Made by a program: the position numbers and the translations under genes. Under the pieces are notes generated by a model. That model made no database searches and had not been told where the DNA came from. It saw nothing but the letters and a program-made list of their open reading frames with translations. Of a DNA stretch of 64,000 bases, positions 23,996 through 36,478 are shown piece by piece. Source of the DNA: Cavia porcellus (Eukaryota > Chordata > Mammalia > Rodentia > Caviidae); the NCBI RefSeq assembly GCF_034190915.1, contig NW_026947492.1, forward strand, positions 18,443,501-18,507,500, in the 5' to 3' direction. Numbering within the stretch: position 1 is the first letter of the stretch; each line of letters begins with the position of its first letter.

Positions 23996-24928
23996 TTAAC
24001 AAAACATTTTTCTCTGAAAGATTTTCTTAAAGGAAACTTTGACATCCTTATTCCTCAAACTATAGATTAATGGATTTAACATAGGTACCACAATGGTATA
24101 AAACAGGGAAGATACTTTCCCTTGATCAAGGGACAAAAGGGTTGGTGATTTGAGATACATGAAAGCCCCAGAGCCAAAGAAAAGAAGAACCACACTCATA
24201 TGAGTGCTGCAGGTGCTGAAGGCCTTGGATGTTCCCTCCGTGGAACGAATGTGAAGAATGCTAGACAGGATGAGGGCATAAGAAATGAAGATGGTGACAA
24301 TAGGTATTCCAATGTCAATGGCCACAACACAGAAGACCACCAACTCATTTGCATAAGTACTGTTACAGGAGAGCTCAAGGAGGGGAAGGATGTCACACAT
24401 AAAATGATTGATGAGGCTGTGAGAGCAGAAGGTCAGACTCATTATGCTCCCTGTGTGAGCCATGGCCCCAGTGAAGCCCATCACATAGACACCTACCAAG
24501 AGATGTAAACACACCTGGGGAGACATGGTGACCATGTAAACCAAAGGTTTGCAGATGGCCACATAGCGATCATAGGCCATTGCTGAAAGGACGAAGGACT
24601 CAGAAATGACAAAGAAGCAGAAGAAAAAGAGTTGAGTCATGCACCCTGTATACAAGATTGTGTTCTTCTTTGAAATAAAATTCATCAGCATTTTAGGGAC
24701 GATGGTAGTGGAATAAGATAAATCTATGAGGGAGAGGTTGAAAAGGAAAAAGTACATGGGGGTGTGTAGGTGAGAGTTCAGTGCTATCAGGATGATCAGG
24801 CCCAGATTCCCAAGTACAGTAATCAAGTAGAAATCTATAAACAGGAAGAAGAGGGGAATTCGAAGTCCTGGCTCATCTGTTAAACCTGCAAGGGTGAACT
24901 CTGTTACGGAAGAATTCCTGGCTGTCAT
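23996..24928 (-). CDS. Olfactory receptor 1 (class II, OR8-like), intact
   Basis: A 310-residue seven-transmembrane odorant receptor; it would sit in sensory neuron cilia and signal through the olfactory Gs-type protein. Visible hallmarks are an N-glycosylation site at Asn5 (NSS), GN in TM1 (residues 40-41), LHTPMY (54-59) at the start of TM2, Cys96 for the extracellular disulphide, MAYDRYVAIC (117-126) at the end of TM3, SY in TM5 (216-217), KAFSTC (235-240) before TM6, and PMLNPLIYSLRN (282-293) in TM7. Length is typical and no stop or frameshift is present. The ATG at 24926-24928 is the only sensible start, since MTARNSS precedes the conserved EF motif. The N-terminus resembles family OR8 from memory; subfamily is unresolved. 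It is paralogous to the gene at 50514-51446 (about 76% identity). Confidence 0.95.
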   Translation of the reverse strand: MTARNSSVTEFTLAGLTDEPGLRIPLFFLFIDFYLITVLGNLGLIILIALNSHLHTPMYFFLFNLSLIDLSYSTTIVPKMLMNFISKKNTILYTGCMTQLFFFCFFVISESFVLSAMAYDRYVAICKPLVYMVTMSPQVCLHLLVGVYVMGFTGAMAHTGSIMSLTFCSHSLINHFMCDILPLLELSCNSTYANELVVFCVVAIDIGIPIVTIFISYALILSSILHIRSTEGTSKAFSTCSTHMSVVLLFFGSGAFMYLKSPTLLSLDQGKVSSLFYTIVVPMLNPLIYSLRNKDVKVSFKKIFQRKMFC

Positions 24929-24947
24929 CTCCTCTTCAGAGTGTTAT

Positions 24948-24963
24948 CTGTGGGATCAAGAAA
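24948..24963 (-). promoter_or_regulatory. Likely splice acceptor of OR1
   Basis: On the minus strand, TTTTCTTGATCCCACAG precedes the coding exon, leaving 19 transcribed bases before the ATG. OR genes commonly have a non-coding first exon and one coding exon. The same acceptor is preserved at OR2. The upstream exon and promoter are not identified. Confidence 0.65.
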
Positions 24964-25985
24964 AGAAGATCACTTTAAGACAAAGAAATTTTGTAACAAC
25001 CTTTCTGTATGCATCCCCTATTCTTGAAAAAGGCATTCACAAAATAAAGAAGACTTTTCCTATTTGCTAGTGGCAGTACTAGCAAACCAGCTAGCAAACT
25101 AGCAATTGACATTAACTTCTAGAGTTGCACACAGCACTAGAACAAGTCATTGCTTCCAGAGAAAGAGCTAGTGCTGCTCTAAAAGGATCACCACACACCA
25201 GCTGGGATCTCTTTTGAGGGTGGTCTGTGACAGCACACAGTAAATCTGTGCTTTCCCCTCTGGACTCTGCTTCAGTTGCCACACCTGGGCCTGTTAGCTA
25301 TCCCGACAAGCAAACATTACCATGGGTGTCAGTCATGTTTTGAATTAAAATGTCAGGCTGTGTTTTTGTTCTTCTTGTTGTTTACTACAAGATTTTTAAA
25401 AGTATATTTCAATTAAAATATTTTTAACTAACACAGAGGTAGTGTTTGCCCAAGATCTCTTAGCTCAAGTAGCTGAAGATTTAAGAATAATTTTTAGACT
25501 GATATATATTCAAGCATTTCTGTTGGAGGCTCTGTTCTAAGAGCTTTGGGATATTTTACAGACCAAAAAAAAAAAATCCAAGATGAGGGATCAAGGCCAA
25601 AGCTACAAAAACACTAGACTTCACCCCAAGGATCTTTGACAGTCTGGCTTTTACAGTTTTGCTTTTGTGATCACCATGTTACATCACAGACCAAGGACAG
25701 GCAAGCACTCAACTTATTTAGAACTGTGATGATATTCCCTCCTGACTCATCCAAATTTTCCTGGGAAGAACAAAGACCTGGCTAATAAAAAATAACAGTT
25801 TTTTTGCTCAGAGCCCTCCCCTCCCAAACTGAATGAAAGAACCAGAATCTCTAATTATTACGGGTAACCCTTTCTGCCCTAAAAAAACGTGATTTACATT
25901 TGTTAGTTTACTCTAGGGCACTTCTGACTTCCAGAAAGGAGACTGCATTTGTTCCTTTCCATACCCATAAGGTAACAGAAGAATA
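24964..25985. other. OR1 5' flank, conserved between duplicons
   Basis: 25390-25985 parallels 51920-52530 in duplicon B (for example 'ccaagatctcttagct' and 'agactgcatttgttcctt'). No open frame of note. It presumably contains the OR 5' intron; promoter elements were not resolved. Confidence 0.55.
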
Positions 25986-25989
25986 AACA

Positions 25990-26330
25990 CATGATTCCCA
26001 ATTACAAGCTCTCAGTGACCTTGATGGTGTCAATCTGACTGGCATGGGAGCCACCTGGGACATTGATGAAACACATTTCTTGATTCTGAGCAGGTCATGG
26101 ATGTGTAAACTTGTGTCTGTTTGATCCCTGGCCTCTCTCTCCTAGCATTGTTCCCCCACTCTGCTTCCATGCAGCTTCACTCCCCGTGCTCTTCTGCCAT
26201 GTTTGTGACATGAAAGCAACTGTCCATGAACTGTATCTCTTGAAACCATGAGCAAAATAATCCTCTCTTTACTTAAGGTGTGTTTGTTAGGCATTGTGTG
26301 TCAGTGAAGGTGAAGCTCACAGTACAGTAG
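25990..26330 (+). repeat. Old LTR relic (MaLR-like), duplicon A
   Basis: 'ttgatggtgtcaatctgac' to 'gaaaccatgagcaaaataatcctctctttac' follows an old LTR of MaLR type. A counterpart at 52780-53080 keeps the same order, so it predates the duplication. Confidence 0.4.
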
Positions 26331-26379
26331 CTAATAGAGTGCCCTTAGAGTGACTCCTTCCTGGCAAGATCCAAAACAC

Positions 26380-26416
26380 TGTGTGCATGTGCATGTGTGT
26401 GTGTGTGTGTGTGTGT
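26380..26416. repeat. (GT)n microsatellite
   Basis: A TGTGCATGTGTG run followed by a pure GT tract. Confidence 0.95.
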
Positions 26417-26655
26417 CCTAGATCATTTCTCAGGACAATTAAACCCATAGAATAGGTCACTTCCTCATATAGAAGATATTTTTCAGAGTCCTGCATTGTG
26501 CATAGGTCTATCCTACTCAAATCCTTTGTCTTAACTCTACATCAATCTACCTCCAAAGGCTTCAGACTCACTAAAAATCCATAAGGTAAGATCTTTGTCT
26601 TCTCAGACCTGATAGTCACTTATAGAATAATAAATAATATCCAATAAATTCAGCT

Positions 26656-27984
26656 TTAAAAAAGAGAAAAGGAATAAATGATGAGTCAATAAAGATAGTA
26701 CAAAGGGTTAATATGATTTAGAATTGAATATTAAATAATTTATTCATATTTAAATTGATTCCAGAAATTAATTGTGCTACTACCACTTCAATAGTAAAAG
26801 AATACTTCATAAAATCAAACATACTCAGAAATACAAAGTAAAAATTTGACATATAGGTACTAAAGAAAAGTACTTTTAGTAGAAGCAGATTCATGTAAGA
26901 CCTATGTGTTGGGATCACCAGACAAACCTTTAAAATACTGTGGCTTTTTAAAATTCCAACAAAATAATGGTTTAGTAGCCAAGTTGAATTTTCAGTCAGA
27001 AAGAAGAATTCATTATGTTGACTTAATAGCAGAGTAACCAAAACCAAAGGATCAGTGAAGGCAAAACACAACAACAGAAGTTACCCGTACTAAATTTAAA
27101 TAAGACAATTTGAAAGAAAGAACATAGTCATCACAGCTTTTTGATAGTGCTAAGTAGTCCAATATATGTATAATCAGAGTTTCAAATACTCAACTGAATG
27201 GCAATAATGAAGGAACATTTTAAAATAATAGATCAAAATAACTCATTGATTAAATTTTATGAACCACAGAATCAAAATGTTCTGGAAGCTATAAGCAAAT
27301 GACCAAAAAAAAGGCACTTTTTAATCAACTACTGAAAATCACAGAAAAGGAGAAACAACCTTAAAAGCAACCAAAGATCACATCAAAAGATGAGAAGAAA
27401 AGGAAATAATTTTAGATGAAGGCTCAGATTTGCAGAAAGAAGTTCATAGCAGTGTAAAAGGTATGCATGTGGTATACGATTTTTCATAATTTTTTAATTT
27501 CTATTTTTACTAGTATATGTTAGCTCTTTGATTAAATCAATAGGAAAAGTATTCATCCTGGTTTCATAATATATAAAGAAGTAAACTAAAAATGATAATA
27601 GCAAAAATATAATGTAATAATACAAATAAAAAATGAGGAACAGTAAAATTTTCAGTAGAAGTTTGATTTAAAAATGGCTTATCATCTGTGGTGCTATAAT
27701 CCACAAAAACTGACAAATTTCAAAATAACAAGTAAAGAGAATTTTGAATGTTCTAAACACAAAAAAATAATAAATATCTGAAGGAATACATATGCCAATT
27801 TCCTCAGATGATCTTTATGAATTCTATGCATGTATTGAAATATCATACTGTACCTCTTAGTATAAAATTATTATCTAATACAAATATTCTTAAAAACCCA
27901 ACAGATGACCCAAACTGTAGAGACTCAGAAGAGAGACTCAATTATTTCAGAGAAAAAACAAGAATTAATATTTTAAAAATAAAT
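26656..27984. other. Unassigned AT-rich sequence between duplicons
   Basis: A 118-codon open frame at 26718-27074 (minus) is Leu/Phe-rich with no known motif. 27260-27480 faintly resembles LINE ORF1 3' sequence. No gene is supported. Confidence 0.45.
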
Positions 27985-28900
27985 TCTATTTGACCCAACC
28001 ATTACAGTGATACATGCATACATGTTTACAGCAACACAAGTCATAATGGTCAAATATTGAAAATAGCCTGTTCAGTTGATTTGATAGAGAAAATGTAATA
28101 TTTCTCCACAGTGGAGCACTGCTCTGCCATAAAGAAACGTAAACCTGAGTCACTTGCAGGAAGATGGATGCATCTTGAAACTATAGTATTAAGGGAAATA
28201 AATTAGGCACACAAGCTAAAATATATCAGGATTTCTCTTATATGAGAAATGCAAATTATAAATAAAGAACAAAATAAAATATTAGTATTAGAAAGTAGGA
28301 AGGTAGATCTTCAAAGTGGAAGGAATCAAAAGGTGAAGTGAGGGGGAAGGAGAAAATGGAAAAGGATGAAAAGAAATTAAGCCGTGTTACGTGCTTATTT
28401 AAACTTTACACAAGAGATGTAAACATGTACCGCAAACATGAACTAATAGAAAGGTTAAAACTGAAAAATAAAACTGTTAACATATTAAAACTATATAAAT
28501 AGATCAACGTTATTCACTGCATTAACAGAACATTAATACCAAACTTTAAACATCTCATTAGATACACAAAAAGCTCTTGACAAAACTCAATACTTCCCCA
28601 TGATAAAAACACTCAACAGTGAAAAACTGGAGAAAAACATTCTAAAACCAACAGAAAATGTCTATTGACAACCAATAGTTAATATCATACTCAATAGCAA
28701 AGTACTGAATATTTTCATTGTAAGGCCAAATAACAGGGCAAGTATATTCCCTTCAGTAAATTCTATTTAATTGCATATGAGAAATTGTAGCCCATTCAAT
28801 AAGAAAAAAATATACAATCTCTCAACACACTCAAAAAGGAGTGAGCCTCTACAATATATCAGCCAAAATGTCAACCATATAATTTAAACTTCCCTGTCTG
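27985..28900 (+). repeat. L1 relics: 3' end followed by an ORF2 RT piece
   Basis: 27985-28490 is an L1 3' end (acccaaccattacagtgatacatg, gcactgctctgccataaagaaac). 28500-28890 is RT-region sequence (aaagctcttgacaaaactcaatac). Their order is inverted relative to an intact L1, so they are two separate insertions. Confidence 0.6.
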
Positions 28901-30020
28901 TGTCACCCCCTAATCAATATGAACACTGACATTCTGATAACCAAACTATCATACATGAGTTTCCCACTGTCAGTATAGTCTGTTTTCTTTGCGTAAAGCA
29001 GTCTAAAAAGCAGAAAGATATGAAAACCTGTCTTTAAGGGTGACCTAAGTGAACAAAGGAAAACTATGAAATATATAAGCAAACTGCTGTGCCAATCATT
29101 GCCTTTTATGTAAATGAACAAGGAGTCTCTGTTTACCTATCAGTAAAACCACTGTGCCACAATTCTGTATCATTTGCTATGCTATACTGTGTCTTAAAGC
29201 AACTATAACGAATTCCAGTTCCTGACTTAATCCCATTATCAGTGAATCAGAAATAGAAAAAGGCAATTAACAATTACATTTCTCCCTTAGGCATCCAAGA
29301 TAAAGACCTCAGGGATTCATTAAATGTTTTCCTTTCTCTAAAAGCCTTTGAGGGTTTTTGGTACAACTGATGCAACAGTGGGAAAACTTCCTCTAACTTG
29401 ATGTCTAACAGAGCCTATCAAATGATTTGAGGGTTGTCATCAAATGCATTTTAACTATGGCATCTGCAAAGTTGGCATCACTGATAACAAGCTGCAGTAA
29501 AAACAAGAAACCGTGCTGAAAGAAATATGGCAATGTTTATTTTGATAATCACTGTCTAAATCCTAATCTTTGCTTAATGAATGAACTGTCTGCTTTAATT
29601 AATGGCTAGAACATATCTAATATATAGTACATGTTCATACATTTTTGTGTGTATGTTATTAACATACATTGTAAACTCATAAGTTATGCTTGTACATATT
29701 TATACACATTAAATATAAATATCTTCTGACCCCCAAACATATATGTGATATTTTTACATATGTCTCAGAATTTTGGTAAGTCATCAAATGGATCTGGTAT
29801 GGCCCTTAAGGACTTGTCCTTTACTACACGTTTGAGAAATACAAGCATTAACTCCAGCAAGAAGCAGGAGCCTGGCTTGACAGTTAACATGGGTGCTCAC
29901 TGGTCTTCCTCTAAACTAGGCTTCCTTCCTGAAAAAGTAAGCAAATGTAATTTCATTTAATAAGAATTGATTAGGAGGATAATTATGTGATATTCAATTA
30001 ATCTTTAACTTTCACACCAT
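28901..30020. other. Unassigned intergenic sequence
   Basis: AT-rich; no gene, RNA or repeat recognised. Confidence 0.45.
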
Positions 30021-30480
30021 TTAGCCTGGCGCACCTACACCTGCATGCTCTCCGTGCACCCAACACACAGGCCGTCACCCTTGCCACCGGCCCGCTGCCC
30101 TTGGGGATCACCCCCTTCCTGGAACTAGTACTGCTGTTGATTGTTGGCACCCATGTCTTCTCCCAGGACCTTGGACTGCAATGGATTAACCATGCTTGGT
30201 TGATGGGAGACTCAGTAACCCCTCACCCAAACAGAAGACCTTAGCAGGCTCCAGTCAATGTATGAGTTTGCCCCTAAAATAGAGGTTTGCAGTGGTGGAC
30301 TTTTCCAAACACTAGAAAGAATTCCTTGAAATATGTTTTTCATTACTTGTGTGTTTTGGCATGGATTTCTCCACTGCGGCTCATTCTCTATGCCATTTAT
30401 ATCTTTTGCCCAAATGGGAGCAAATTACTCCTAGTAGTGAAGCTCTTTCCAACTATAAGACGTTGGCAAGCTGGGCAAGA
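30021..30480. other. GC-rich island of unknown origin with a short open frame
   Basis: It has sharply higher GC than its flanks over about 30025-30245. One plus frame is open from about 30026 to a stop at 30241, encoding a hydrophobic stretch (LGITPFLELVLLLIVGTHVF) followed by a Trp-containing segment. I do not recognise the protein. It could be a fragment of a processed pseudogene or of a retroviral gene. It lies directly before an L1 5' UTR. Confidence 0.35.
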
Positions 30481-30914
30481 GTGTGGGTGATTCCCTCTTC
30501 CACACAGGGAATGTCATACAGGTTGAGGAGTGTACCAATTAGGCCTCCCCCAACTTGGAGAAAATCAAAAGGGCTTATAAGACACCCACTGACACAGTAG
30601 GGCCTCAGCCAACACAAACACTACAAAAAAGGGAAATCTGGTGACCTGGAACAAACTGAAGACATAGTAAAAAAGGGAATTAAGAATTGACTTACAGCAG
30701 TACTCATGGCAAGTAAGCCTAAGAAGAATATAGGATTCACCCAATAGGCCCTGCATAAAAAAGACAGGTGACTGGCCTCCTCTACACTGTATACTCAACA
30801 ATCAGACAAACATCAACCACAAAGTAGGACCCTAAGATACACGTTGCTGACAGTTGAGACTATTGGGATTGAAAGACCAAATATTAGCTCAAAAGGTGAA
30901 AATGACAAAACAAA

Positions 30915-32540
30915 AAAGCAAAATCCAATCTCAAACATCGAGTCTATCAGGAGCAAGTACAGGTAACATTGAAATAGAGTAATTTAAAAGCCATAAACCA
31001 GAAACCTTTGAAAAGATAGCAAATGAAATAAAGAAACAAATCCAGGAGGCAATAGAGAAAATTAAATTAGAAACAGATGCCAACATAAAGACAGAAATAA
31101 CAACCTTAGTAAAGGAGTTGCTCAACATAGCCAGAGAAGAAATAGATGAAAGAAAATACAGGAACATGCGAAATTTATTCAAACCTTGAATTAACAATAC
31201 ACAAAACAAGCAGAATCCATGAAACAAATTCAAAGAGACATCCAAGGAACAAAAAATTCTACTAAAAATGGGGAAAACAATTTATATCAGGTCCTGACCT
31301 AGATCCTTAATATCCCAAATGAGTGTATGGTGAAAGCTTAAATAAAATGAGACAAGTGGTATGATTTTAGGGCTCCAGGAGGGTCAAAACCTTTAGCTTA
31401 GTTCAAGACTCTGAGGGCTAAGATAAAGACTTCTCTGGACCACCCACTTTATTAGGTCCAACAACAAAGGGCAGGGAAACTGAGAAAAGTGCAGGCAATG
31501 AGCAGGACCTTGGGAGTCACTTCAAGGATGTCTCCAGGTAATGAATTATGTCAATTCAGTAGAACTGTCTTATCATGAAGACATGGTAGAAGTGAGACAG
31601 TAGGAATAACTCCTGGAGCTGCAGTCTCTATCTACTTAATTGATGTTTTAGCCAAGTGTCCACAGCTGTTGCCTTATCTACAGGCCTCAGACAGGACCTG
31701 TAGGTCACTGAGGTTCACTTCCTATGAATCAGCTCCCATCACCATGCAAGGGGCCTAGGGCTAGCACAGACTGACAGATAAACATAGAAGCCAATTAGCT
31801 AATTTTGAATTCTGATCTGAGCCACTTCGTAGTTGTCTCCAACATATTTAAATGAAGCTGAGACAGAATTTTGGATCTTGAGGACAATATCACAGTTAGC
31901 CATCATGAAGAGGTAGAAGTTTAAAAAACAAAAAAAGCAGCATTAAATGGCAAATACAGCAGCTTCAGGATGATGCCAAGAGAAAAAAAATAAGACTATT
32001 AGGCATTAGTGAAGATGCAGCAGTTGATGCAAATGATATAGGCAAACTATTCACAGAGGTAATAGCAGAAAATTTCCCAAACATGGGGAAAAATCCAATA
32101 TGCAGATAAGTGAGGCATATAGAATGCCAAACAATCACAACCCACATAAATCTACATCCAGATATATAATAATTAAGATCCCAGGCATACAGCATAATAA
32201 AAGAATACTAAAACCTGTTAAAGAAAGGACACAAATCACCTACCAAGGAAAGCCTATTAGAATCATGGCAGACTTTCAGCACAAACTATCAAGTTAAAAC
32301 AAGCTTGGAGTGAAGTATTTCAAGCCCTAAAAGAAAACAACTCTCATACCAGCAAAACTGTCTTTCAAATTTAATGGAGAAGCAAGATACTTCCATGACA
32401 AAGAATAACTGAAGAACTTTATATACACCAAACCAACCCTAGAAAGAGCACTGAAAGACACGCTAGATAGAGATAAAAATGACCACAGTCTCCAGAACAA
32501 CAATAGAAAGACAGCATCAAGCAGGACAAGCAGTTAAACA
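30915..32540 (+). pseudogene. L1-A ORF1, broken
   Basis: The start region (atgacaaaacaaaaaagc) is followed by coiled-coil coding sequence, the 560-bp LTR insertion, then the RRM/C-terminal part (about 32010-32500) with recognisable 'MQISEAYRMPNN' and 'QTIKL'-like stretches. Several in-frame stops are present. It would have encoded the LINE RNA-binding chaperone. Confidence 0.75.
31285..31844 (-). mobile_element. Solo LTR, copy 2 (same family as 2984-3575)
   Basis: Reverse complement of the LTR at 2984-3575 with about 80-85% similarity by eye. It begins TGTTGGAGAC on the minus strand and ends GATA. Flanks AATTTA (31279-31284) and TATTTA (31845-31850) are a 6-bp target duplication with one mismatch. 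It is inserted in L1-A ORF1. Confidence 0.75.
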
Positions 32541-32597
32541 GGGGGAAAAGCAGAAAACAAACAACTGGAACATGAAATGGCTAAGTTGAGCCAGTAC

Positions 32598-35500
32598 ATG
32601 TCAGTTATATCCATCAATGTAAATGGCCTCAATTTCCCTAATAAAAAGAAATAGGTTGACAGAATGAAACAAGAAACAAGACCCCACAATATGCTGTATA
32701 CAAGAAACACGTCTGACTTAAAAGAAAACTCATAGATTGAAAGTCAAAGGATGGAAAACAGTATTCCATGCAACAAGAACCTAGAAAAAAGTAGGTGTAG
32801 CTATTCTGTTTGCAGACAATGTGAACTTCAAACCTAAAATGATTAAAAGAGATTTTAAAAGGCCACTGCATACTTGTTAGTGGAAAAATTCAAGAAGAGG
32901 AACTAACAATTATAAATATATATGCACCAAATACAGCAGCACACAACTATATAAGACAAAAACTAATAGACATAAAAAACCAAATACACAAGAATAAATT
33001 GTAATAGGGGACTTTAATGCACCACTGTTCCAAAGAGATAGAAGAACTGGACAAAAATTCAACAAAGAAACAATAGAACTGAATCATACCTGTGAGCAAA
33101 TGGATTTAGTAGAAGAAGTTTACAGTGTTCCACCCAACCACATGAGAATATACATTCTTCTCAGAGGTGCATGAGACATTCTTCTAAACAGACTATATAT
33201 TAACCCATAAAATGTTCTTAAGTAAATACAAAGGGATTGAAATTATCCCATGCATATTATCTGGCCATAGCACACTGAAATTGGAAATTAATAGCAAAAG
33301 AAATTGCAAAACCTGCATAAATACATGGAAATCAAATAAAAACCTTCTGAACAACTAGTGGGTTACAGGTGAAATTAAAGTAGAAATAAAGCAATACCCA
33401 CAATTCAATGAAAATGTAGATACAACATACCATAACCTGTAGGGGCTGGGGATTTAGTTCAGCGGCATAAGCACCTGCATTGAAAGCAGGCAGTCATGAG
33501 TTCGATCCCTGGTACCGATAAAAAACGAAAAAGACAAAAAAAAAAAAAAAAGTGACATACCATAACCTGTGAGACGCAATGAAAGTGGTCCTATGAGGGA
33601 ACTATATAGCAATAAATCGTCACATCAAGAAAACAAATTGAGCACAAATAAACAACCTAATGCTACTTCTCAAGCTTCTAGAAAAGGAAGAGCAAGTCAA
33701 ATGCAAAGTTCATATAAGAGAGGAAACTGTAAAGATCAGAACAGAAATTAATGTAATTGAAAATAAAAAGAATTAACAAATCAAAGAGCCAGTTTTCTGA
33801 GAGAATAAACAAAATTGATAAAACTCTAGCCAACCATATCAAAAAAAAGAAAGAAAAAGCTCAAATTCACACAATAAAGACTGAAAAGAGAGAAATTATT
33901 ACAGATCTCATGGAAATTCAAAAGATCACAAATACTTACTTTGAAAATCTCTACTCACATAGAGTAGAAAACACAGAGGAAATGGACAGATTTCTAGAAA
34001 CATATGAACTACTCAAGCTCAATCAAGAAGATACAATAATCTTGAACAACCCAATATCAGCTACTGAAATGGGAAAACATGATTAAAAACTTACCAACGA
34101 AGAAAAACCCAGGTCCTGATGGATTCATGGATGAATTCTACAAGAAATTAAGAGAAGATTTGATGCAAATAGTTTTTAAACTCTTGAATGAAATTAAAAG
34201 AGAAGCAATCCTCCCTAACTCATTCCTAGAGGCAAATATCACTCAGATAACAAAATCAGAGAAAGACCCAACCAAAAAGCAGAACTATAGGCCAAAATTA
34301 CTAATGAACAATATTACCAATGAACATTGATGCAAATATTCTCAATAAAATACTGGCAAATAGAATGCAGCAAACCATCAAGATTATACAACCTGACCAA
34401 GTGGGATTCATTCCAAGAATGCAGGCATGGTTTCACATATGCATATCATTAAATGTAATACACCACATCAACAGAGCCAAAAATAAAAATCACATGATCA
34501 TCTCAATAGACACAGAAAAAACTTTCAATAAATTACAACACTTGTTCATGATAAAAACCCTACAGAAACTTGCAATAGATTATCTACCTCAATCTCATAA
34601 AGGCCATCCATGACAAAGCAACAGCCAACATTATACTAAACGGACAAAAACTGAAAGCCTTCACTCTAAAACCAGGAACAAGACATGGATGTCCACTATC
34701 ATCATTCCTATTCAATATAGTTCTAGAAATATTAGCCTGAGCAATCAGAAAAGAGAGAGAAATAAAAGGAATAAAGATAGGAAAGGAAGAAGTTAAATTA
34801 TTACCTGCAGATGACATGATACTTTATATAGAAGACCCAGAAAGCTCCATTAAAAGACTACTAGAGGTAATAAATTCAGCAGCATAGGTGGATACAAATT
34901 CAACATTCAAAAATCAATAGCATTAATGTACACAAAAAATTCCAAGGGGAAGAAATTATAGAAATACTGCCTTTTACAAGGCCATCTGAAACAATAAAAT
35001 AACTAGGAATCAGCCTAACCAAGAATGTAAAAGACCCAAATGCTGAAAATCTCTAAAAAAAGATTGAAGAGGATATTAGACAATGGAAGGATATTCATTG
35101 CTCTTGGTTAGGAAGAACCAATATTGTGAAAATGGCCATGTTCCCAAAGCTGTTATACAGATTTAATGCAATCCCAATCAAAATATAATTAACATGCCTC
35201 ATAGAAACCTCAGAAAACACTCCTAAAATTCATTTGACAACTGAAGAAAGCTAGAATAGCGAAGGCAATTCTTGGCAACAAAGGCAAGGCAGGAGGCATC
35301 TCAATTCCTGACTTCAAATTATACTACAAAGCCAGTGATAAAATCAGCATGGTACTGGCAAAGAAATAGATCTGAGGATCAATGGAACAGATTCCAAGAT
35401 GCAAACAAAACTACGACAACACTCAGCCACTTTATATTTGACAAAAGGACTGAATATGTCCACTGGAAAAAAGATAGCTTCTTTAATAAATGGTGTTGGA

Positions 35501-36478
35501 AAAACTGGCTTTCCACATGCTGAAGACTGAAACTAGACCCATGCCTATCACCATGCTCTAAGCTAAAGTCAAAATGGAACAAAGATCTAAACTTTAAAAA
35601 AGAAACACTAAATTTCCTGGAAGATAAGGTAAGCAGAAATCTTGGAGACATAGGTGTAGGCAGAGAATTCATGAACAAAACGCAAACCACTTAGGAAGTT
35701 CTTCAAAGAATCAACAACTGGAATCTCATATTACTAAAAACTTTTTGCGCTGCAAAAGAAATCACTAGCCAAGTGAAGAGAGAACCCACAGAATGGGAAA
35801 GAATTTTAACCAGCAACCCCTCAGACAAAGGACTTATATCCAGAACATATAAAGAATTGAAAAACATCAAGCCCCCAGAATTCAAAGACCCTCTCCAAAA
35901 ATGGCATGTGAGATGAACATACATTTCTCAGATGAAGATATACAAATGGCAAATAAATATGTGAAGAAATGCTCACACCACTGGTCATTTGAGAAATGCA
36001 AATTAAAGCAGCATTGAGATTTCATCTCACTTTGGAAAAAAATGGCTGCCATCAAGAAATCAACTGAAAACAAATGTTGGTGAGGCTGCGGGGGAAAAGG
36101 AACACTGATCCACTGTTGGTGGGAGTGTAAACTGGTGCAGCTACTATGGAAATCAATATGGAGATTCCTCTACAAAGTAGCATCAGAAGTTCCATTCAAT
36201 TCAGCTATTCTCTCCCTTTGTATTAAAATTAAAAAGATCATGTCACAGTGATATATGTGCACCCATGTTTATAGCAGCACAATTTGTAATAGCTAAATCT
36301 TGGAAACAACCAAAATGCAGAGTGAATGAAAAGATGCGGTATTTTTATACAGTGGAATATTACTCAGGTATAAAAAGATGATTTTGAGGCCTTTACAGGC
36401 AAATGGAGGCAACTTGAGACTATCCTCATAAGTAAAATAAATAAAACTCACATTTGTAAATATCACATTGTCTCTTTA
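32598..36478 (+). pseudogene. L1-A ORF2 (endonuclease/reverse transcriptase), decayed
   Basis: It starts at ATG 32598 with the endonuclease N-terminus (VISINVNGLN, holding the Asn14 position). The endonuclease continues to about 33330. RT fingers and palm follow at 34080-34900 ('NPGPDGFMDEFYKKL', then an ADDMILY catalytic box at about 34810 with Phe replaced by Pro before it). The connection/C-terminal Cys-rich domain is at 35100-36478. Stops, frameshifts and the SINE at 33441 destroy it. Confidence 0.8.
33441..33554 (+). mobile_element. ID-type SINE inside L1-A ORF2
   Basis: A full SINE with A box, B box and A-rich tail. A 16-bp duplication, ACATACCATAACCTGT, flanks it at 33425-33440 and 33555-33570. 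Confidence 0.92.

Larger units (their letters stand above)
8925..26655. repeat. Duplicon A of a tandem OR duplication
   Basis: Non-repeat blocks recur in the same order and orientation in duplicon B. Examples are 8970-9000 with 36890-36920; 9420-9640 with 37590-37830; 10380-10550 with 38535-38735; 12690-13740 with 41490-42560; 20100-20210 with 49800-49915; 20980-21240 with 50210-50430; the OR gene with its counterpart; and 25390-26640 with 51920-53389. The spacing is about 26.5-28 kb. Divergence is substantial, with many lineage-specific insertions, so the duplication is old. Outer edges are approximate. Confidence 0.75.

Noticed and set aside
24200..24508. Plus-strand frame opposite OR1 (and its counterpart at 50640-51023)
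   Set aside because: Antisense shadow that recurs only because the two OR genes are paralogous.
26718..27074. 118-codon hydrophobic minus-strand frame as a membrane protein gene
   Set aside because: AT-rich sequence, no motif, no conservation in duplicon B, no splice or promoter context.
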